64,000 nucleotides of DNA from Spisula solida (lineage: Eukaryota > Mollusca > Bivalvia > Venerida > Mactridae). Each line of letters opens with the position of its first letter. The first letter of the stretch is position 1. The stretch spans positions 1,431,001 through 1,495,000 of the forward strand of contig OX365953.1 of the NCBI GenBank assembly GCA_947247005.1, given 5' to 3'. Made by a program: the position numbers and the translations under genes. This document shows positions 21,389 through 32,724 of the stretch, one piece after another. Below the pieces are notes generated by a model that was given only the letters and a program-made list of their open reading frames with translations, searched no databases and was not told the DNA's origin.

Positions 21389-22509
21389 TGTCACGTGCTA
21401 GCGGTTTTCTTATTGTCTACCGACAATATATTGGTAGCGTGTGCTGTTGCACGGACAAGTAACAACAAAATAAAATGGACTCTGGTTAAGAAATATAAAG
21501 TAAAAAAGACGACAAAGTATACATTCCAGTCTCTACGATTTAATATGTGCAGATTATCAAACTCTTCTATATATTGTAACTAAACAATATATAACAGTAA
21601 TAAATAACAAATAAATATGCAATGCAGATGAATATGTGAATTAAACACTAGCCTAAATCTCTAAAATACTCTCAAGACATCTCATAAATATCCTAAGTAT
21701 TTGCACCATGCAGTCTACAATACCAGCATAAAATACCTTATTAAAGCAATAACTATTCAAATGTATCCTTAATAACCAAATAATGTAAAAGAATTAAGCC
21801 TAAGTTGCTAGAATTTAAGTGAAAGAAAAATAAGAAAAACAAGTCTCGCACCTATAGTAAAATAATACAGAGTCCCAGAGTCTGTGCAGACCTGGTCTTA
21901 TATAGCGCACCAAGCGCACCAGAGCGCACCAAAACAGATGTGCGCTTTACAATGTAAAAGCGCACAGCGTCGAATGAATTCACGTAGCGCACCAATAGCG
22001 CCCCAAGAGCGCACCAACTCAGATGCGCGCAAAGAAACAAGATTTACTCTTTAAAAATGAATGAAACAGGTTAAAACTAATACACAAACGTTAAATACAA
22101 TAAATAAGATAATAGATCCTTACATAGTTCTCGGTTTCCAATGTGTAGATTCAATCAAAATATGAGGTAAAACAGAACGAACGCTGAGAAAATACTCGTA
22201 TGTCTCTAATGTCAACTACCCACAAACCACTTTACTAGGTCAAAAATACAACTTCCGGAGAAATATTAATGGCGGAAGTACTCGACACATGTTTATTTAC
22301 CACAGATATAATCACAGATCTCGGGTTCATTGCGTAGAGTTCAGGTAAATAAGTAATTCAGATTAAATGGAAATGTATCAAAGATCGTAAGGATCGTAAT
22401 TACAAAGCTTGCCAGTTTGTACTTTAATAAATAAACGGGGAAAAATAGCCGGGTCTAAACGTAAACAAACATACATGTACATAAAGTATGACGAATCTAG
22501 GGCATTACA
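21389..22509 (-). repeat. LTR, 3' LTR in element sense
   Basis: Plus-strand start tgtcacgtgctagcggtttt and end gaatctagggcattaca. Contains a minus-strand TATA box and a cluster of gcgcacc motifs. A 62-codon ORF (22040 to 21852, minus) occurs identically in both LTRs and covers that cluster; probably not coding. Confidence 0.92.
21898..21904 (-). promoter_or_regulatory. TATA box in the left LTR
   Basis: Minus-strand gcgctatataagacc, conserved in the other LTR (27267-27273). Just upstream is the gcgcacc-rich segment. This is the expected position for the LTR promoter. Confidence 0.6.
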
Positions 22510-24836
22510 TTACCCCCTCCTTAAAGCTTAAAGGTCCTCCTTTAACAAAAGAAAATAAAGATAATCTGTGACAATAAAACTTTAAAGACTGATATCTCAA
22601 AGATACTTACAAGTACTAAAATAGTGGTATGCTACCTTAAACATCAACATGTGGTACTACCTTAATAACAATAATAGAATAATGGAATCTCACATCACAT
22701 CAACATGTCATACTACCTTAGCAACAACAAAAATGAATACTGATATCTCGTATCACATGAACATGCCGTTCTACCTTAATAGCCAAAAATCATTAAAATT
22801 GACATCTAATAGCACATTAACAAAAAGATCATTCCTTAAATAAAGATAAAATTACTCTTGACAATGAAGGAATAGAACAAATGAAAAATAGATAAATATC
22901 TATAGCATCTATGACCGTCAGACTGGACTAATTCATGAATCATATACATAATAATAGCACCTTCAGTAAATGATCATTTTAACAATAAAATTCTCAGATC
23001 TCACTAACAATAAAAATCCTGAGATCCTACTAACAATAACATTCTGAGATCATATAATTAACCATAAAATTCTGAGATCATATCAACAATACAATTCTGA
23101 GATCAATACATTCAATTTAAAAACACTCAAGTATTAAGGATGATCTCGATACAGACTAGAGTGCCTCTATTACATAGCACAATATACACTATAAATGCAC
23201 AATATAACAACAACATTAATTAATATGAAATGCATAAATTACCTTACAATTACTGACTTTCAGTTTACGTACAGTAACAATTAATTCGACCACCAGCAGA
23301 CAGGGTATGTGCATTCTTCCTTAAACATTAACAATAAATAAAATGATATTGAGTTAATACATAACATCAACAGTGTGAAGGCCAAAATACATCCTGTTAC
23401 TCAGTTAAAGTTTTATAGCTTATCAGTACTTAGAACTCTCCTATTTAAAATTTACTTAACATGTAAGTCAGACAACCAGTCAAAGGACAAAACATTACTT
23501 AACAAAGAAAACAAAATTCTCATAAATCTGACAGTGTTCCAATAAAATCTATTCTACAAATAACTGTACTTAAAACTTTTTAAGATATCCAAGAGTCCAA
23601 ATACGATAATCCAAGAAAATGTTTAAGGTTAATTAAGAAGGTGTAAGTGAAATAAAAATCTACTATTACCAATTAAAAATGTTAAAATTTCGGGGAAAAA
23701 CAACAACCAACTAAACTTAATTACTAACGCAGCCTTTTGAAGAAGGATATCATCTTCTATTCTTATCGTCTGACTATAAGGAGGTCTCTATCTCTATCCT
23801 ATCTACTAGTCGTCTGCTCCTGTTCTCTTTACTTGGCGAAAGTCATCTGTTTCTGGGTTTTTTCCACTGTCCTTCAGACTCCTTCTCTCATCAGTAAAAG
23901 TCATCTGTTTCTGTTTTCCTTTCCTATCCTTCTCATTCATCCTGACACTGTTCAGCAATCTGTCCAGTCTCACCTCCCGCGGTTCCTCTGACAAAGTTTG
24001 TACATGTTGAAATGGGAAACCAAGGAATTGGTGGAGGTACACCCCTGGGGCTGCTGGAGCAATGTCCATAGACGAAGTATAAGCGGTCATCATCATTCAG
24101 TCAGTAATTCTTGACTGAAAGTACACAGAAAAAACAAAAGATATAAAAGTTGAAGCAAAAACTGCACATATAATTCCTTTATATAATTAAATTAGTGTTC
24201 TGCACTTGGTCTGTACTCCGATATCTGGAATAAGACATACTACGACAATGAAGATCCCCTCATTTTCGACGGGTCCACGGAGTCGCCATTTTCTGCATCA
24301 TCAGTCACTAGACTTCTTAAAAATATAAACGCCTGTCAGCTCTAAAGCTCAAACCTTCTCACTTCCTTCTCATATTCTCTTCTATCTGCTTTCACCTCAC
24401 TGGTCATATCTACTCACGCCCGACCTTACTAATGGTCAATCCTTCACTTCTCATCATCTAAAAGATAAAATCAGGTTAAACAAAATATAATCCACCCAGC
24501 TCCTTTCAACTTCTGCTCACTGACTTCTTCTTTTACCCGTCTTCACGTGACTTGATCCTTCTGCTAGAACACAACAAAACATGCACAACACATGGAAGAC
24601 ACTTCCATAATATTGTGCATCATTAAATACTTATTAATACAATACACGCGTATATACATAATGTGATGCTGGGCATACACTGTCCGACAACTCCTCTTCG
24701 CATCCAAAGTTGTCGCATCACATAAAACAGCAACAAAATAACATCTAAATACAAAGATTCATGATAATACATAGTAAAACAATATGACAATAACAGTACA
24801 CAGTACTCTGTGATATATATCACCATTTCTTTGGAT
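22510..24836. other. Non-coding internal part of the LTR element
   Basis: Between the 3' end of gag and the 3' LTR (element sense). AT-rich, with a short imperfect tandem repeat at about 22985-23110 (unit resembling ctgagatcatataacaataa, four to five copies). The position is where pol would normally end, but no RT or integrase core can be read here in any frame. Confidence 0.6.
23806..24096 (-). CDS. Unrecognised 96-aa ORF inside the LTR element
   Basis: Not recognised. Reads MMMTAYTSSMDIAPAAPGVY, then LHQFLGFPFQHVQTLSEE and a charged tail rich in Arg, Lys, Glu and Asp (EKDRKGKQKQ). The coding strand matches the element. It could be a remnant of an accessory or envelope-like frame or a chance ORF; a direct repeat (aaagtcatctgtttctg twice) runs through it, which argues against strong constraint. 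Confidence 0.25.
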   Translation of the reverse strand: MMMTAYTSSMDIAPAAPGVYLHQFLGFPFQHVQTLSEEPREVRLDRLLNSVRMNEKDRKGKQKQMTFTDERRSLKDSGKNPETDDFRQVKRTGADD

Positions 24837-26672
24837 TTATTGCTGTTTCTTTAGTTTTCGCTGCGCTAGCTGGATCCAACGTGGGACTTGAGTTCCTTCA
24901 TAAAGCTTCTGCTTATTCTTATGCACCAGACTGTCTCTTCCCTTGTTGTCCATCTGTATGAGGAAGTTCACATCAGATATGCTGCTCTTCACTAGGAATG
25001 GGCCATCATATGTTCTTTCCAGCTTAGGTGTCGATCCCACCTTTTTAACTTCAGATACGTACCATACCACATCTCCCGCAGCATACTTACTGACTGAAAT
25101 CTTCGTGTTTTCTCTGTAAGAGGTGACATCTTGATTCCCTGCACTTAGTCTGCTTCCAAACATCATTTCAGATGGCTGTCGTACTTCACGTCCTGTTGAT
25201 CGTAGGTTTTGAGTTGACTCACTCGGTGTTACATGATACGCACCTGCTTGTGTCATTCCCTGATTCCTCTTGCCGTTTACTGTGACCATTCTTACTGTGT
25301 TGCTGTTCATCTCACCATGTGGTGATGATGTCTGCATCTTCAAGGGACAGTTCCTAGCTATATGATTTTCTTGATTGCAAGAATAACACCTTATCACTCT
25401 TTTCTGCGGGTCTTGACTGTTCTGAGAACTTTGAGGTGACTGTTTTTCTGTTGTTAGTTCAATTAATTTTTGTAGAACCTGTTGTAGTATTTCATTCTCT
25501 GTACTTGTGTTTGCTGTACTTGAGTCGGGTTTAACTACTTTCACTGTTCTATCATTCGGTGATGGTGAACTTCTGTTATTTGACTTATTCTTTCCATGGT
25601 AACTTTTTGTTGGTATTCTGTAAGCATGCTCAACTACTTCTTCTTCACCGCAACTTTCCTGCTCTTCATCACTAGACTGCATCTCTTGATCCTGTGTTCT
25701 TCTGACAGGTGTTTTGTGCCGTCTTCTTGTTTGGATATAATTAACTACGTGGTAGACCGCTTCATCAATATCTTCTGGTTCCTTGACATACTCAACTTCC
25801 CATCGCACCTCTTCATCTTTAAGACCATCCAAGAATCTACGCACAAGATCTTCTTTCCTTGTTCTATTATCTCGTCTGTTGTGTGCCTTGTCATACAAAC
25901 ACTTCAGTGTTGCCGCATATTCCTCAGCTGTCTCTTTTGCTTTCTGGTCTCTCTTGCTAAATTTAGCCGCAAATGTTCTCGGTGTTTCAATTATCCTACT
26001 ATTCAGTTCACATACTAGTTCCCTATAGTCTCGCAACGTGTCACGTTTAAGCTGTGTGAAGACAAATTCCCCGGCAGTACCCTGAAGTTTAGGCAGCAAA
26101 TTATCTAGCCTCTGCTCGTCATCCCAGTTCTGGCGTTCTGCTATCACCTCAAATCTGTTGATCCAGACCTTCCACTCATCCTTCCCCGTGAAGGCTGGTA
26201 ATTTTATTTCGGTATTGTATCGGTGATTTTGTTTTGACTGTGTTTTTTTCACTGACCTGGAGTATGTTACATTATTTTCATGTTCAGAATCAGAAAACAT
26301 GCACGTATTATATTGATTATAAGAGGTTGCTCTATGTTGTGCTCGGTCACCTTCTGCATTGTGATGATTATAATTATTGTTTGTCTCAGGTTCTTTGGGA
26401 CTTTGTGATACTTGATCTTTCTGGCATATATTTGTAAGTAGTGTTGTTACACTGCTGAGGGCTTGGGACATTTGACCTTGCATGCTCACCATGTCTCTCA
26501 CTGCATCTTTCATCCAATCTGGTGAACCATGAACGCTGCTTGTATCTTGATTATCTATCCCCTGGTCATATTCGCATCCGTCTCTAGATGCTACTTCCAT
26601 TGTCTGTTTATCCTGTCCACTTGATGAAGTATAGCTTGGTTCTTCCGTATCTTTCTGGTCAAGAGTTGACAT
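24837..26672 (-). CDS. Retrotransposon Gag fused in frame to the integrase C-terminal tail, 611 aa
   Basis: Residues about 1-150 are acidic and low-complexity. Residues about 155-320 form a retrotransposon gag domain (LPAFTGKDEWKVWINRFEVI, then LRDYRELV, FAAKFSKRDQKAKETAEEYA). A CCHC zinc knuckle follows at about residue 427 (CYSCNQENHIARNCPL, spacing C-2-C-4-H-4-C). From about residue 482 the protein is no longer gag: STGREVRQPSEMMFGSRLSA is the segment that follows the integrase catalytic core, and AGDVVWYVSEVKKVGSTPKL, YDGPFLV and VHKNKQKLYEG are the GPY/F-type integrase C-terminal domain. Protease, RT, RNase H and the integrase core are lacking, so an internal deletion joined the two parts without breaking the frame; the helical linker that normally precedes the GDVVWY strand is also shortened. 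The protein could assemble particles and bind RNA but cannot replicate alone. Confidence 0.88.
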   Translation of the reverse strand: MSTLDQKDTEEPSYTSSSGQDKQTMEVASRDGCEYDQGIDNQDTSSVHGSPDWMKDAVRDMVSMQGQMSQALSSVTTLLTNICQKDQVSQSPKEPETNNNYNHHNAEGDRAQHRATSYNQYNTCMFSDSEHENNVTYSRSVKKTQSKQNHRYNTEIKLPAFTGKDEWKVWINRFEVIAERQNWDDEQRLDNLLPKLQGTAGEFVFTQLKRDTLRDYRELVCELNSRIIETPRTFAAKFSKRDQKAKETAEEYAATLKCLYDKAHNRRDNRTRKEDLVRRFLDGLKDEEVRWEVEYVKEPEDIDEAVYHVVNYIQTRRRHKTPVRRTQDQEMQSSDEEQESCGEEEVVEHAYRIPTKSYHGKNKSNNRSSPSPNDRTVKVVKPDSSTANTSTENEILQQVLQKLIELTTEKQSPQSSQNSQDPQKRVIRCYSCNQENHIARNCPLKMQTSSPHGEMNSNTVRMVTVNGKRNQGMTQAGAYHVTPSESTQNLRSTGREVRQPSEMMFGSRLSAGNQDVTSYRENTKISVSKYAAGDVVWYVSEVKKVGSTPKLERTYDGPFLVKSSISDVNFLIQMDNKGRDSLVHKNKQKLYEGTQVPRWIQLAQRKLKKQQ

Positions 26673-26756
26673 TCTAATTCTTTCTTGAGGCGGGTGTCGA
26701 TCACTGAATCTTTACTGTAAGTGTCGAAGATTCCACCTGGCTGCCACCATAAATTA

Positions 26757-27878
26757 TGTCACGTGCTAGCGGTTTTCTTATTGTCTACCGACAATATATT
26801 GGTAGCGTGTGTTGTTGCACGGACAAGTAACAACAAAATAAAATGGACTCTGGTTAAGAATAAATAAAGTAAAAAAGACGACAAAGTATAAATTCCAGTC
26901 TCTACGATTTAATATGTGCAGATTATCAAACTCTTCTATATATTGTAACTAAACAATATATAACAGTAATAAATAACAAATAAATATGCAATGCAGATGA
27001 ATATGTGAATTAAACACTAGCCTAAATCTCTAAAATACTCTCAAGACATCTCATAAATATCCTAAGTATTTGCACCATGCAGTCTACAATACCAGCATAA
27101 AATACCTTATTAAAGCAATAACTATTCAAATGTATCCTTAATAACCAAATAATGTAAAAGAATTAAGCCTAAGTTGCTAGAATTTAAGTGAAAGAAAAAT
27201 AAGAAAAACAAGTCTCGCACCTATAGTAAAATAATACAGAGTCCCAGAGTCTGTGCAGACCTGGTCTTATATAGCGCGCCAAGCGCACCAGAGCGCACCA
27301 AAACAGATGTGCGCTTTACAATGTAAAAGCGCACAGCGTCGAATGAATTCACGTAGCGCACCAATAGCGCCCCAAGAGCGCACCAACTCAGATGCGCGCA
27401 AAGAAACAAGATTTACTCTTTAAAAATGAATGAAACAGGTTAAAACTAATACACAAACGTTAAATAGAATAAATAAGATAATAGATCCTTACACAGTTCT
27501 CGGTTTCCAATGTGTAGATTCAATCAAAATATGAGGTAAAACAGAACGAACGCTGAGAAAATACTCGTATGTCTCTAATGTCAACTACCCACAAACCACT
27601 TTACTAGGTCAAAAATACAACTTCCGGAGAAATATTAATGGCGGAAGTACTCGACACATGTTTATTTACCACAGATATAATCACAGATCTCGGGTTCATT
27701 GCGTAGAGTTCAGGTAAATAAGTAATTCAGATTAAATGGAAATGTATCAAAGATCGTAAGGATCGTAATTACAAAGCTTGCCAGTTTGTACTTTAATAAA
27801 TAAACGGGGAAAAATAGCCGGGTCTAAACGTAAACAAACATACATGTACATAAAGTATGACGAATCTAGGGCATTACA
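26757..27878 (-). repeat. LTR, 5' LTR in element sense
   Basis: Nearly identical to 21389-22509. Differences seen by eye: c/t in the gtgctgttg segment, a 1-bp length change in the aaataaagtaaaa segment, c/a in gtatacattcc, a/g in tagcgcacc, c/g in ttaaatacaat and t/c in ttacatag. Confidence 0.92.
27267..27273 (-). promoter_or_regulatory. TATA box in the right (5') LTR
   Basis: Minus-strand gcgctatataagacc; the copy expected to drive the element transcript leftward. Confidence 0.6.
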
Positions 27879-28015
27879 ATATTATACTGACATCATGTTC
27901 TTGAGGAAAATACTTTATAACACTATTTGTATATGCTATAACAGAAATCCAGTCTACTTGCATGTTCGTTATACATTTGTAATGACACTTTGCTCGGGAA
28001 CAAATAGTGTTATTA

Positions 28016-28397
28016 TACAGTGCCCACCAAAAATAAGTATACAGTAAATATTTGTTTGGGTAAATTTGTCAATATCTGTTTATCAGACCGTCACAATTAT
28101 ACTAGTTTATGAAACTACAGTTGCCATAAGATGAAGATGTTCTTAATAGAAATTACCATGTGATCCAAAAGGCTAAATTTTCCATCTTTTTGTGACTAAG
28201 TTATAATTCAAGCGTGGCAAAGAAACTTCATATTTTGCATCTAGGGTGCCAATCAATTTATGGTCTTAACATTTAATAAACAATAATGTTCATTTTCATC
28301 AAAAATAATGTTGTTCCACTGTTTTGCAAATATTGTTATTAGAGACAAGTGAATGGGGAAATAACATATGTATATTTATTTTTGGTGGGCATTGTAT
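28016..28397. mobile_element. MITE with cagtgcccaccaaaaataa termini (Tc1/mariner-like ends)
   Basis: Left end tacagtgcccaccaaaaata and right end tatttttggtgggcattgta are inverted copies with TA on both sides, as for Tc1/mariner-type insertions. 0.38 kb, no ORF. Confidence 0.65.
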
Positions 28398-28758
28398 TAA
28401 GATCTGACAGTGCATATCGTCCATTGACAGCCACAAGGAACTATCCGCATATTGAATACATGTAAGACGGCCAAAATAACTACTTTTGGCTGTTAATGGA
28501 CGCTTGATAGTATTTATTGACAGTCGTTTTCCTTTTTATACAGTAAACAATCGTACAAATGTATACGTATTTGTGTACTGGTTACTGGTCCTGTGGGATT
28601 CTGTGTTCTAGCGGATCAATATTTATCAAATGTGTTTCATCCCCATAACCGTATTATATAGCGACTACCCAGTCACATTATTAACCAAAGACTTACAAAC
28701 TATTTCCCGGGATACTCCTTATATGCTTTAAGCTAAGCAAAGTTGCTATACAAGTAGC
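28398..28758. other. Intergenic DNA
   Basis: No gene or clear repeat seen. Confidence 0.3.
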
Positions 28759-28759
28759 A

Positions 28760-28856
28760 TATGTAACGACTAAAGTCTGAATTCGAACCCACAACAGTCC
28801 ATTCCCGAGACGAACACACTAACTACTTGACCAAAAGGACGATTAACGGGCCAATG
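28760..28856 (-). mobile_element. tRNA-derived SINE copy 3, head
   Basis: On the minus strand a tRNA-like head reads ggtcaagtagttagtgtgtt (A box region) then gtgggttcgaattcag (B box; gggttcgaattc at 28779-28790). The rest of the body is short or degraded. Confidence 0.55.
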
Positions 28857-29400
28857 TTCCACCCATAGCAATCATCGAATTTATGATGATTTCCTCTTCG
28901 TTTCTTTTTAGCAAAGAAATTTCGGGAGTTTCAGAGAAGTAATAGGATAATAATCAAATCGAACTGAAACAACAGCATTCAACAGAAACATCAGGGAGAA
29001 CACCAAAGACACAAAGCAAAGCTTGCAGCGCTTTGATTAATTACATAGCCGTTATTACTTCTATATGAATTTGCACTGCAATCACATATTCTGTAGAATA
29101 CAGTTAAGAAATACATAGAAAGGGACAAAACTCGTACACAGGTACTAGTAAACCAGGAAGAGAATCCTCCTGTCTCACTCACAGGCAACTGTATCATTAA
29201 TAAAGAGTAAACTTTATAATACAAATGTATCTTAGAAAGATTTCTAACACGGGAAATTGACCACACAGTCACTGAGGTGCAGTTCATTTTTTATGAACAT
29301 TTCATTAATACTGGTGTTAAATACATTACATAATCAGAAACAAGAGAGCTTCGTCTTTAATTTGATATCAATATTTCAAAAATCCGTCCATAAATAAGAA
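28857..29400. other. Intergenic DNA; possible outermost part of the old inverted duplication
   Basis: A 98-codon minus-strand ORF (28991-29287) shows nothing recognisable. The stretch about 29110-29185 (aaagggacaaaactcgtaca, later atcctcctgtct) resembles the inverse of 44341-44400. Confidence 0.3.
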
Positions 29401-29705
29401 ATTAAACCCATTGGGCGTATGCGTAGGGCCAGACTAAGGTAATATGGTGAATTATAAGAATATCAAAGAAATGAGTTTGGTTTATATGTAACACTATTAC
29501 ACCTTAATATTCGTCTGGCTTATATAAACACGCACCCCACCGTAGTGTGACGTTTGAAAATACACGCGATTTATAAAGAAGAGTCTATGATGCTTAGATA
29601 GGAAATATACATTGTGTGGAACCCTGCTAGCTTGCCGGGTAAATAAACCGTATTATATAAACACCAAATGTTTTATTCTTGCAGGATGTTGGTGTTATAT
29701 TAGTA

Positions 29706-29850
29706 AATTGTACTTACTGTAAACCAATTTACTTTCGCGAATACTAACTTCCGATTTTTGCCGATTGTCGGCGTATTCGTGACTACAAATTTTGGCGTTT
29801 TTAAGTTCCCTCAATGTCCACATTAATGTTTTTAGCACTTTCGCTTCATA
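29706..29850 (+). mobile_element. MITE family D fragment in the left arm
   Basis: Begins tactgtaaaccaatttactt and continues with tcgcgaatactaacttcc, the start shared with other family D copies (tactgtaaaatcatttaaat-type). The matching place in the other arm holds a family C element (43603-43814) instead. Confidence 0.4.
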
Positions 29851-30306
29851 GTAGAAGTGCAGTGTTTTATTTTGTTGAATTTTATGCCCATTTTCTACAG
29901 GCTTTAAGCCATAAACGACGCACCTAGCCAATCACGAACTTAAGATTCATAAAACAGTACCAACTGATCTTCCGCAAACAATTCAATAATACAACATGTA
30001 GACATGTGATCACTGACCTCCTTGCCAAATGGACGCGTTCGAAAGCCTTACGTTTGCTATATTTATTTGCAGACTATACAGTTCTTAACAGAGTACATGT
30101 GCACCCTTTCTAATGCTTTAAACATCGGACATCACACTAAACTAAGTGCACATGTATTACCGACTGCATGTCATTTAATTGGAGTGCCCGACAATTTCCG
30201 ACTTATTCATTAGTTTGAAACCCTCAGATTATCAGTTTGTGCAGCTTTTGCATAGGCACATCCTTTCATTATTTGCAAAGTCCTTACATATTGTAGTACC
30301 AAAAAC

Positions 30307-30906
30307 AAAGAGAAGGTAGTGCACCGGCCATGTTTAGCCGGCACGGATATGACGTTACGAAAGCTGGTACCCAGTTTGTCTACGGTTGTCACAGCTAACA
30401 CGGATACCAGTTCCTGTGACGTCATATCCGTTGCGGCTAAACATGTTGAACTTTCATCGTAATTCTTAAGGAAAAGACAACTCTGTCCGTACTGATTTTG
30501 TACCTGTGTTTTTGTAAGAGTTGTTTCCCTTTAAACCAGAAAAATCGATAAACATCTCCAGTGATCAGTATACTGTATATAAATCGATAGAATGTATGGC
30601 CCTATTGTTTAACCAGATCGATATACAGTGACCAGACAGGATTACACTGATAAGGGGCAATAAAACAATTAAGGGAATACTCTTCTGCGGATTTTTATTT
30701 CCCGGTCACAAATATAATGTACTGACTAAACTTTATAAGTTTAAAAAGTAGAAACACATACAAACTTTCATTGAAATAGTATGAATGAATTATTAATGTT
30801 TTAATAGTATACTTTGTTTAAATAAAAAGGCTATATACATAGAGAAAAATTATATTAATGAAAAACTAAAGTCTCGCACATATGGACGCTGCACTACCTT
30901 CTCTTT
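30307..30906. mobile_element. 0.6-kb element with 17-bp perfect terminal inverted repeats
   Basis: Left end aaagagaaggtagtgca, right end tgcactaccttctcttt. The flanking DNA is contiguous in the other arm near 42950, so this is an insertion in the left arm (borders within about 60 bp of the ends). A nested hairpin (30328-30357 with 30417-30447; acatgtttagccg and cggctaaacatgt) sits inside it. Confidence 0.7.
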
Positions 30907-31330
30907 ATATAGGGTACCCTCAGATAATTTAAAACCAAGTGCCTATGAGCTATTGTTGGCAATTAGTTCGATTCGTGATTGAAAAATCTTAACAATACCA
31001 ATTAAAAACCTATTATTTAACATTAAATATGAAAGCAGTTCTTACAAATTCAAACATTTTCCACGACAGCTGCAGCTTATATTTATTGTTATTATCTATC
31101 GTCCTCACTGGAAACTCTTTTAATTTACAGACCTTTTGGAAGCCGTCATAGTCCCTAGTTTCTGTCCCTGAATACTATTAAATTTAGGTACTGAAATTTA
31201 TACTAGATCAATCCGCATGATACTCGCCCACAGAGAAACAAGGAGAGAATGATCGAATTATACACCATAAAATCAAAGAAAATGACTTTGTAACGTTCTG
31301 ACATTTCAAAGAAGCTAGACGCTATGCATG

Positions 31331-31570
31331 TCGCTGGCTTAGAATTATAAGACTCAAGCATATTTAAAATCTGTATCTCCAGGCGCTTCTTATAAATCTA
31401 TTTTCATGAAAATGGGAAGTGGTAATGTTGACAAAACTGTAGTTTAAAAAGCCTTTTAAACTTAAGTTTGGTCAACATGACCACTTCCAATTGTCATGAC
31501 AATAGGCTCAAATACATGTATGCATGAGTCTTTAAAGGTCGTAAGTATTACTTACAACCTTCTAATATGT
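31331..31570 (+). mobile_element. MITE family A, copy 4
   Basis: Left end tcgctggcttagaattataa, interior cttcttataaatctattttc and ggaagtggtaatgttgacaa, followed by an internal inverse (tggtcaacatgaccacttcc). The right end stops at aaccttctaat, lacking the final aagccagcga. Not seen in the other arm. Confidence 0.65.
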
Positions 31571-31712
31571 ACACCTATGGTATTTAGTCCGTTGGTAGCT
31601 GTGCTGGCAAACACTATGGGCCGCAGTATGGTCTCAGTACTCAGTTAAAAGCAGATAATATGGGTCGCGGTGCACCGTTCGATGCAGACATTATGACTGT
31701 GTCGCGGTGTTT

Positions 31713-32096
31713 TAATCACGTGGCGTTTAGTATTTCAATCACGTGGCGTTTAGTATTTCAATCACGTGGTGTTCAATATTGTAATCACGTGGAGTTTAAT
31801 ATTGTAATCGCGTGGTGTTTAATGTTGAAATCGCGTGGTGTTTAATATTGTAATCACGTGGTGTTTATTATTGTAATCACGTGGTGTTTAATATTGTAAT
31901 CACGTGGTGTTTATTATTGTAATCACGTGGTGTTTAATATTGTAATCGCGTGGTGTTTAATATTGTAATCGCGTGGTGTTTAATATTGTAATCGCGTGGT
32001 GTTTATTATTGTAATCGCGTGGTGTTTAATATTGTAATCACGTGGTGTTTATTATTGTAATCACGTGGTGTTTAATATTGTAATCACGTGGTGTAT
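31713..32096 (+). repeat. 23-bp E-box minisatellite in the left arm, about 16 copies
   Basis: Unit aatcacgtggtgtttaatat then tgt, period 23 bp. Most units contain the palindrome CACGTG; the others have CGCGTG (tcgcgtgg). The inverted counterpart is at 40998-41416. Confidence 0.9.
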
Positions 32097-32724
32097 ATAA
32101 ATCGACTTGGCAATAGTTTATAATCGTCTTATAATGAATGATACGTGATTATATCGTATCACAACAAATTAAACATGCAAATATTATAGATAAGGTTGTT
32201 AATAAACTGTCTATCTTTATCTATTGTAAGTTTCATGTTACCTTCTTGTCTTTTATGTCTTGACTTATGCTAGAAGATGTTTATTATTCTTATGAAGTTG
32301 TGACGAACTATTCTCAAAATAAATGTACATTGTTTACAATTATGTAGAATTAATATCATGCTACATCGTACAATGTCTGATAAACGAAGCATTAGCAGCA
32401 AAGTTGGCAAATGTTCTTGATAGATTCCAAACAAAACATACCTGTTTGTAAATGTTTGCTTTGGATGTTTTTTGTTTGGTTAATGTTAAGTTTTGCAAAG
32501 CTAAAAGTTTATAGATGTTTGTTTTAAACAATTACTCAATTAATTGTGTTGAAATTCTATTTGTCCAAAATAGACATGCACTAGTTTGTCTACCTTCATC
32601 CAGTAGTGTTGCTTTCTTTGTTTGTAATTGTCTGTATTTCTGTTCATGCATTTATTGCATTAGTTTATACTAGTTATAATGTCTTTGTAATTATGTAAAT
32701 ACATGAATTACATTAGTCTCGATG

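Larger units (their letters stand above)
21389..27878 (-). mobile_element. LTR retrotransposon, non-autonomous deletion derivative, recent
   Basis: Two LTRs of 1.12 kb (21389-22509 and 26757-27878) in direct orientation; in element sense (minus strand) they begin TGTAATGCCC and end CACGTGACA. Only about seven differences are seen between the LTRs, hence a young insertion. Next to the 5' LTR a primer-binding-like tggtggcagccaggtgg follows (26725-26751); before the 3' LTR the polypurine tract aaggaggggtaa occurs (22510-22522). The flanks share atat, so a 4-5 bp target duplication is possible. The internal 4.2 kb carries only a gag-integrase-tail ORF and non-coding DNA; RT is absent. Most likely Ty3/gypsy-type, judged from the zinc knuckle and GPF integrase tail. 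Confidence 0.9.

Noticed and set aside
21852..22040. 62-codon ORF found identically at 27221-27409
   Set aside because: Identical because both copies are LTRs; covers gcgcacc repeats next to the promoter, no domain.
30660..31320. Solo LTR related to the 21.4-27.9 kb element (shared gtctcgcac next to a tatata)
   Set aside because: The similarity is limited to about ten bases; the segment up to 30906 is explained by the 30307-30906 insertion and the rest by the duplication arm.
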